Source: DASSCW01 sp036556695 (lineage in GTDB: Bacteria > Chloroflexota > Limnocylindria > QHBO01). Taken from it: a stretch of DNA of 36,994 bases. A model generated the notes under the pieces. That model was not told where the DNA came from and did no database searches. It saw only the letters and a program-made list of their open reading frames with translations. Shown piece after piece: positions 34,033 through 36,994 of the stretch. Both the position numbers and the translations under genes were made by a program. How positions within the stretch are numbered: position 1 is the stretch's first letter; each line of letters begins with the position of its first letter. The stretch spans positions 1-36,994 of the forward strand of contig DATBIY010000009.1 of the NCBI GenBank assembly GCA_036556695.1, written 5' to 3'.

Positions 34033-34391
34033 GGGAGCACCCGACCCTCGCCGTTCTCAAACCGCAGCCGAATCGCCACGGCGCCCGTCGCACCGCAGGC
34101 ACCAGACTCGAGAGCCTTGACGTAGTCGATCTCTGAGCGCTGGACCGCGAAGAGGTGCGCCAGATCGACTTCGGTCGCCGTGCCATCGGCCCGGATTGCT
34201 AGGACCGTTGGAACCTCGGGCAAAGCGGAGTACATCTGCCAGCCGAAGCGCTGTGGCCGCGAGCCGAAGAGCTGCACCGCCGGGACCAGCAGCTGCACCA
34301 CCAGGAATGCGGCGATGAACAGTGGTGCCGCCGCCTGGCGCCAGCTCACTCGCGGCGGGGCGCCGGGCGCGCGGAGATCCTCAATGGTCAC
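34023..34391 (-). CDS. Small membrane-anchored partner of the HTTM-DCC protein
   Basis: About 122 aa. One N-terminal membrane helix (AAPLFIAAFLVVQLLVPAVQ) followed by an outer domain with RFGWQMYSALPEVPTVLAI and two cysteines (GACGATG, VLPC). I recognise no named family. GTG 34391 lies within the end of the upstream GT87 gene (11-nt overlap) and its stop overlaps the HTTM-DCC gene by 10 nt, so all three are translationally linked. The two outer cysteines could be partners for the CxxC of the DCC domain, which is inference. Confidence 0.7.
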   Translation of the reverse strand: MTIEDLRAPGAPPRVSWRQAAAPLFIAAFLVVQLLVPAVQLFGSRPQRFGWQMYSALPEVPTVLAIRADGTATEVDLAHLFAVQRSEIDYVKALESGACGATGAVAIRLRFENGEGRVLPCR

Positions 34392-35109
34392 GGCGCAGGA
34401 ACCCCGGTGCGGCGAGCAGGATGGTGGCGTCGTACAGGTTCGGCAGCCGCGCACCGGCCGGGTACGAGCCGATATCGAACAGCAGCGCCGGCAGCCACAG
34501 GGCCGCGCCCACGCCCACGACGATCGCCACCGCGCGCCAGTCTCGACGCCAGGCGTAGACCGGCACGGTCAGCAGGGCGTAGGGCTTCAGTGACGTGACG
34601 ACGCCTGCGACCCATGGGCCGGCGCGCGTCGGAAGCGCGGCCACCAGCGCCAGCACGATGAGCGGCTGAACGTTGCCCCAGCCGGCGGTGCGGTACAGCA
34701 GCCCGCCAAGCAGCAGCGCCAGCGCCACGCCCGCCGCCGAGCGGCGGAGGGGCCACAGCGCGGCCAGGGTCGCCGCCACCAGGACCACGGCCCAGCCGGC
34801 CTCCACGGCCAGCTGGGGGAGGGCGGTCATCGGCACCCAGGCGAAGGCAAACCACGGGGAGTAGAGGTAGAGGTCTGAGGGGTCGGGGGCGGAGACGTAG
34901 AGCGGTCCGCCATCCAGCAGGCGCTGTCCGGCGCCCAGGTAGGCGTGGACGTCGTCGAACTCCCAGTTCTGGGTGACGAGCACCAGGTTGGCGAGCGCGT
35001 ACATGCCACAGATGGCCACGGCCACCAGCGCCCCGGCCGAGGCGGGTGCTTGCAGGAGGGCGCTGCGCAGGCCACTCATCCGCTGGGCGTATCCGGTCAC
35101 ACGCGCCAC
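34381..35109 (-). CDS. Short GT87-like membrane protein lacking a late helix pair
   Basis: About 242 aa. It has the GT87 start (WEFDDVHAYLGAGQRLLDGG), LYLYSPWFAFAWVPMTALPQ, GWGNVQPLIVLALVAALP, VTSLKPYALLTVPVYAWRRD and LLFDIGSYPAGA. Then it jumps to LPNLYDATILLAAPGFLRR, which aligns with the very end of its paralogues (LPRLLSYEVGF...). About 45 residues, a helix pair, are missing in between. Start GTG 35109 follows TATGCT by 6 nt; the frame is open to 35382 in poor composition, and ATG 35079 is an alternative. It leads the operon with the next two genes. May be a working minimal form or a decaying copy. Confidence 0.7.
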   Translation of the reverse strand: MARVTGYAQRMSGLRSALLQAPASAGALVAVAICGMYALANLVLVTQNWEFDDVHAYLGAGQRLLDGGPLYVSAPDPSDLYLYSPWFAFAWVPMTALPQLAVEAGWAVVLVAATLAALWPLRRSAAGVALALLLGGLLYRTAGWGNVQPLIVLALVAALPTRAGPWVAGVVTSLKPYALLTVPVYAWRRDWRAVAIVVGVGAALWLPALLFDIGSYPAGARLPNLYDATILLAAPGFLRRDH

Positions 35110-35115
35110 CTTTGC

Positions 35116-35121
35116 AGCATA
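35116..35121 (-). promoter_or_regulatory. Candidate -10 (TATGCT) for the gene starting at 35109
   Basis: TATGCT on the minus strand, 6 nt before GTG 35109. About 50 nt further upstream is GGTTGTCAGTGGTACC, a near copy of the element at 7298-7314. Confidence 0.4.
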
Positions 35122-35243
35122 TTGCGCGCGTGCGAATCCGACCGATAGTGACACGCTCAAATCGGCAGAGGTACCACTGACAACCTGCGGGGGCTGACGG
35201 AATCTGAGGTCCCAATCCCCGTACGAGGCGCTGGCCTTCACAC

Positions 35244-36806
35244 GTGACCGCTGGTGCACACCCGTTCCCGGCTGCGGCGATACGGCCGGTCTCTGCCCGA
35301 CCGAGAGTCGAGTACCTGCTGTTCGGCGTGCCCGTCGCCATCCTGGCGGTCGCCGCTCTGCTGCCGGGGCTGCTGGCCCCATCGCTCGACGCGGCGGTCT
35401 TCAGCCTCGTCGGTGAGCGCCTGTCGCAGGGCCAGCTGCCGTACGCCCAGCTGTTCGACCACAAGCCGCCGGGCATGTACCTGCTCATCGCATGCGGCCA
35501 GCTGCTGAACGGCACGCTTGGCGCGTGGAAGGTCTCGTGGATCCTGTCGGTGGTGTCGCTCGCGCTCACCGGGACGCTGGTCGCCGACACGCTGCGCGCC
35601 CTTGGCTGGCGCCGCCTGGCATGGGCCGCGGGCGGCCTGTGCGTGGCGGAGCTCGGCTCCTTCCCACTCGCCCTGGGCGGCGGCCTGGGCGAGACGATTG
35701 CCGTGTTCCCGGCAGCGGTCGCCGTGCGCATCGGCCTGTTGGGGAGCATGCGCAGCGGGACCTTGATTGCCGCCGGTGCGCTGGCGGGGATCGCCGCCGC
35801 GATCTCGGTGCAGGCGGCGCCAGCCCTCGTGGCCCTGCTGGTGGCCGTCCTGCTGAGGCACAGCTCGCCGAGCCATCACCGGGCGCTCCATGGCCTGCGG
35901 ATCGTGAGCGGCGCGGCCGCCGTCTGGACGGTGCTGCTGGTGGCAATGGGCAGCACCGGAGCGACCGGCGCAGCCGTGGAGGCCGTCATCGGTTACAACC
36001 GCGCCTACACCCAGCTGGCCGCGTTCGACACGCCCATGGGCACCGAGGCGATGCACGCTTTCCTCGTTGTCTCACCGTTGGCAGTGTTGGCCACGGTTGG
36101 AGCGGCGCGGTCCCTGCTGCGCCGGACCCAGGTCGAGTTCACGGTGGTCATGCTGGCGTGGATCGCGAGCTCGGTCGCGCTGATCGCCGTCCAGGGCCGG
36201 CTGGAGCTGCATTACGTCACGCTGTTGGTGCCACCGCTGGCACTCCTGGCTCCGGCCGGGCTCGAGCTGCTGTGGATCCGTGGCACATTCCCGCGGCTGG
36301 CCGGCAGCGCGACGCTGGCCGCCTTCCTGGTGGCGGCCTTCGGCGTGTCGCTGCTGCTGGCGACCGTGGAGACGGCCATGGCCATGGAGGTCCGCAGCGG
36401 CCAGGCGATCCGCAGCCACGCGGTCGCGTCCTGGGTCTGGAGACAGGTGCCGGCCGACCAGCAGATCTTCGTATGGGGCAACGTGCCGGAGATCTACCTG
36501 GACGCCGACCGCACGCCGGCCTCGCCGTACGTGTACATGCTGCCGCTGACCACGCCGGGCTTCACGTCGGAGCGCCTCATCGGGCAGGTGCTGGCCGACT
36601 GGAAGAGCGCGCCGCCCGGCGTGATCGTGGATGCGGGATCGGCCGCACCCGGGTCTGCCGGCCTGCCGCCGCTGCTCATCCAGCGGCCCACGCTTGCGCT
36701 GGACGGCAGGAACGCGGACCTGCTGGACCCGTTGCGCGACTTCGTGCGGGAGCGCTATCGGCTGGCGACGACCGTTCAGGGTTGGCCGATCTACGTCCTG
36801 CGCTGA
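35244..36806 (+). CDS. GT39/PMT-like membrane glycosyltransferase
   Basis: About 520 aa, paralogue of 31385-32932. Loop 1 APSLDAAVFSLVGERLSQGQ, FDHKPPGMYLLIA; mid-protein LALGGGLGETIAV; VQGRLELHYVTLLVPPLALL; C-terminal outer domain VWGNVPEIYLDADRTPASPY, TTPGFTSERLIG and NADLLDPLRDFVRERYR. Roughly ten helices. Start GTG 35244 has no clear Shine-Dalgarno or -10; a few residues either way are possible. The 134-nt gap to the divergent GT87 gene contains GGTACC and no gene. Confidence 0.8.
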   Translation: MTAGAHPFPAAAIRPVSARPRVEYLLFGVPVAILAVAALLPGLLAPSLDAAVFSLVGERLSQGQLPYAQLFDHKPPGMYLLIACGQLLNGTLGAWKVSWILSVVSLALTGTLVADTLRALGWRRLAWAAGGLCVAELGSFPLALGGGLGETIAVFPAAVAVRIGLLGSMRSGTLIAAGALAGIAAAISVQAAPALVALLVAVLLRHSSPSHHRALHGLRIVSGAAAVWTVLLVAMGSTGATGAAVEAVIGYNRAYTQLAAFDTPMGTEAMHAFLVVSPLAVLATVGAARSLLRRTQVEFTVVMLAWIASSVALIAVQGRLELHYVTLLVPPLALLAPAGLELLWIRGTFPRLAGSATLAAFLVAAFGVSLLLATVETAMAMEVRSGQAIRSHAVASWVWRQVPADQQIFVWGNVPEIYLDADRTPASPYVYMLPLTTPGFTSERLIGQVLADWKSAPPGVIVDAGSAAPGSAGLPPLLIQRPTLALDGRNADLLDPLRDFVRERYRLATTVQGWPIYVLR

Positions 36807-36809
36807 CCG

Positions 36810-36815
36810 TATCCT
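36810..36815 (+). promoter_or_regulatory. Candidate -10 (TATCCT) for the leader ORF
   Basis: TATCCT, 7 nt before ATG 36823. Confidence 0.4.
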
Positions 36816-36822
36816 GAGGTTG

Positions 36823-36855
36823 ATGCCCGTCCGTCAGCACCGGATCCCAAGTTGA
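36823..36855 (+). CDS. Possible 10-codon leader ORF coupled to the oxidoreductase
   Basis: ATG 36823 opens a frame of ten codons (MPVRQHRIPS) whose TGA overlaps the TTG start of the next gene as TTGA. A -10-like TATCCT sits 7 nt before the ATG, so the transcript would begin at or next to it and be read without a leader. The TTG start has only a weak GGA in front, so coupling from this short ORF is a plausible way to start it. Could be chance. Confidence 0.35.
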   Translation: MPVRQHRIPS

Positions 36856-36994
36856 CCCACACTGCCGTCCTGGGCGCGGGCGCGCTGGGTCTGACCGTGG
36901 CCTACCGCCTGGCGCAGCGCGGCGACGAGGTGGTCGTCCTGGAGCGTGAGTCGCTGCCCGGCGGGCTGGCCGCCGGCTTCGAGATCGAGCCGGG
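36852..36994 (+). CDS. FAD/NAD(P)-dependent oxidoreductase, N-terminal part (cut by window end)
   Basis: 47 codons are visible. They encode a Rossmann dinucleotide-binding motif, VLGAGALGLTVAYRLAQRGD, ending with Glu in VVVLERE, then LPGGLAAGFEIEPG. The GxGxxG fingerprint, the Glu at the end of beta-2 and the following GGLA loop match amine-oxidase or phytoene-desaturase/UDP-galactopyranose-mutase-type flavoproteins. The product cannot be narrowed further without the rest. The only in-frame start is TTG 36852. Near a sugar-transfer cluster, a sugar-modifying flavoenzyme is possible but unproven. Confidence 0.75.
   Translation, partial: MTHTAVLGAGALGLTVAYRLAQRGDEVVVLERESLPGGLAAGFEIEP

Overview
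The window is high-GC DNA (about two thirds G+C by eye) from a bacterium that looks monoderm. It carries a complete inner-membrane Tad (Flp) pilus assembly set but no RcpA/CpaC secretin and no TadD. Many lead genes have a -10-like hexamer only 6-8 nt before the start codon, the geometry of leaderless mRNAs. A Chloroflexota-type organism (Limnocylindria/Ellin6529-like) fits the gene content best, but that is inference from style, not from a marker gene.

Layout. (1) 1-4.45 kb, housekeeping genes: an XRE-type regulator, endonuclease IV (nfo), a secreted Pro-Thr-repeat protein with a sortase-like LPDTA tail, a very small membrane peptide, the ribosome hibernation factor (hpf), a ComF-type phosphoribosyltransferase and a DUF192 protein. 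(2) 4.5-9.7 kb: two tandem copies, all on the minus strand, of a three-gene cassette (TadE with PKD domain(s), TadE, TadG-like). (3) 9.9-17.6 kb, one minus-strand operon: cpaB, cpaE/tadZ, tadA, tadB, tadC, then an OmpR-type response regulator and its membrane histidine kinase. About 515 nt upstream lies the single Flp pilin gene (18.1-18.3 kb), closed by a perfect 16-bp hairpin terminator. (4) 18.5-21.1 kb: a J-domain protein with an ExoX-like tail, then a DegS/DegU-like cytoplasmic kinase and a NarL-type regulator whose receiver lacks two conserved residues. (5) 21.2-36.8 kb: twelve polytopic GT-C-type membrane proteins (seven GT87, three GT39/PMT-like, two of a 'DxWWH' family), interrupted only by an HTTM-DCC fusion protein and its small partner. 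(6) The right edge holds the start of an FAD-dependent oxidoreductase behind a possible 10-codon leader ORF.

How the parts may work together. CpaE, TadA, TadB and TadC power and anchor Flp pilus assembly. The duplicated TadE/TadG-like proteins provide minor pilins or surface-exposed PKD modules. The OmpR-type two-component pair is built into the assembly operon, and a second pair lies beside the pilin gene. The adjoining GT-C block could move lipid-linked sugars onto surface polymers or onto the Ser/Thr-rich pseudopilins. That functional link is inferred from adjacency only.

No rRNA, convincing tRNA, CRISPR array, insertion sequence or phage gene was seen. The prepilin peptidase (TadV/CpaA) is not in this window.
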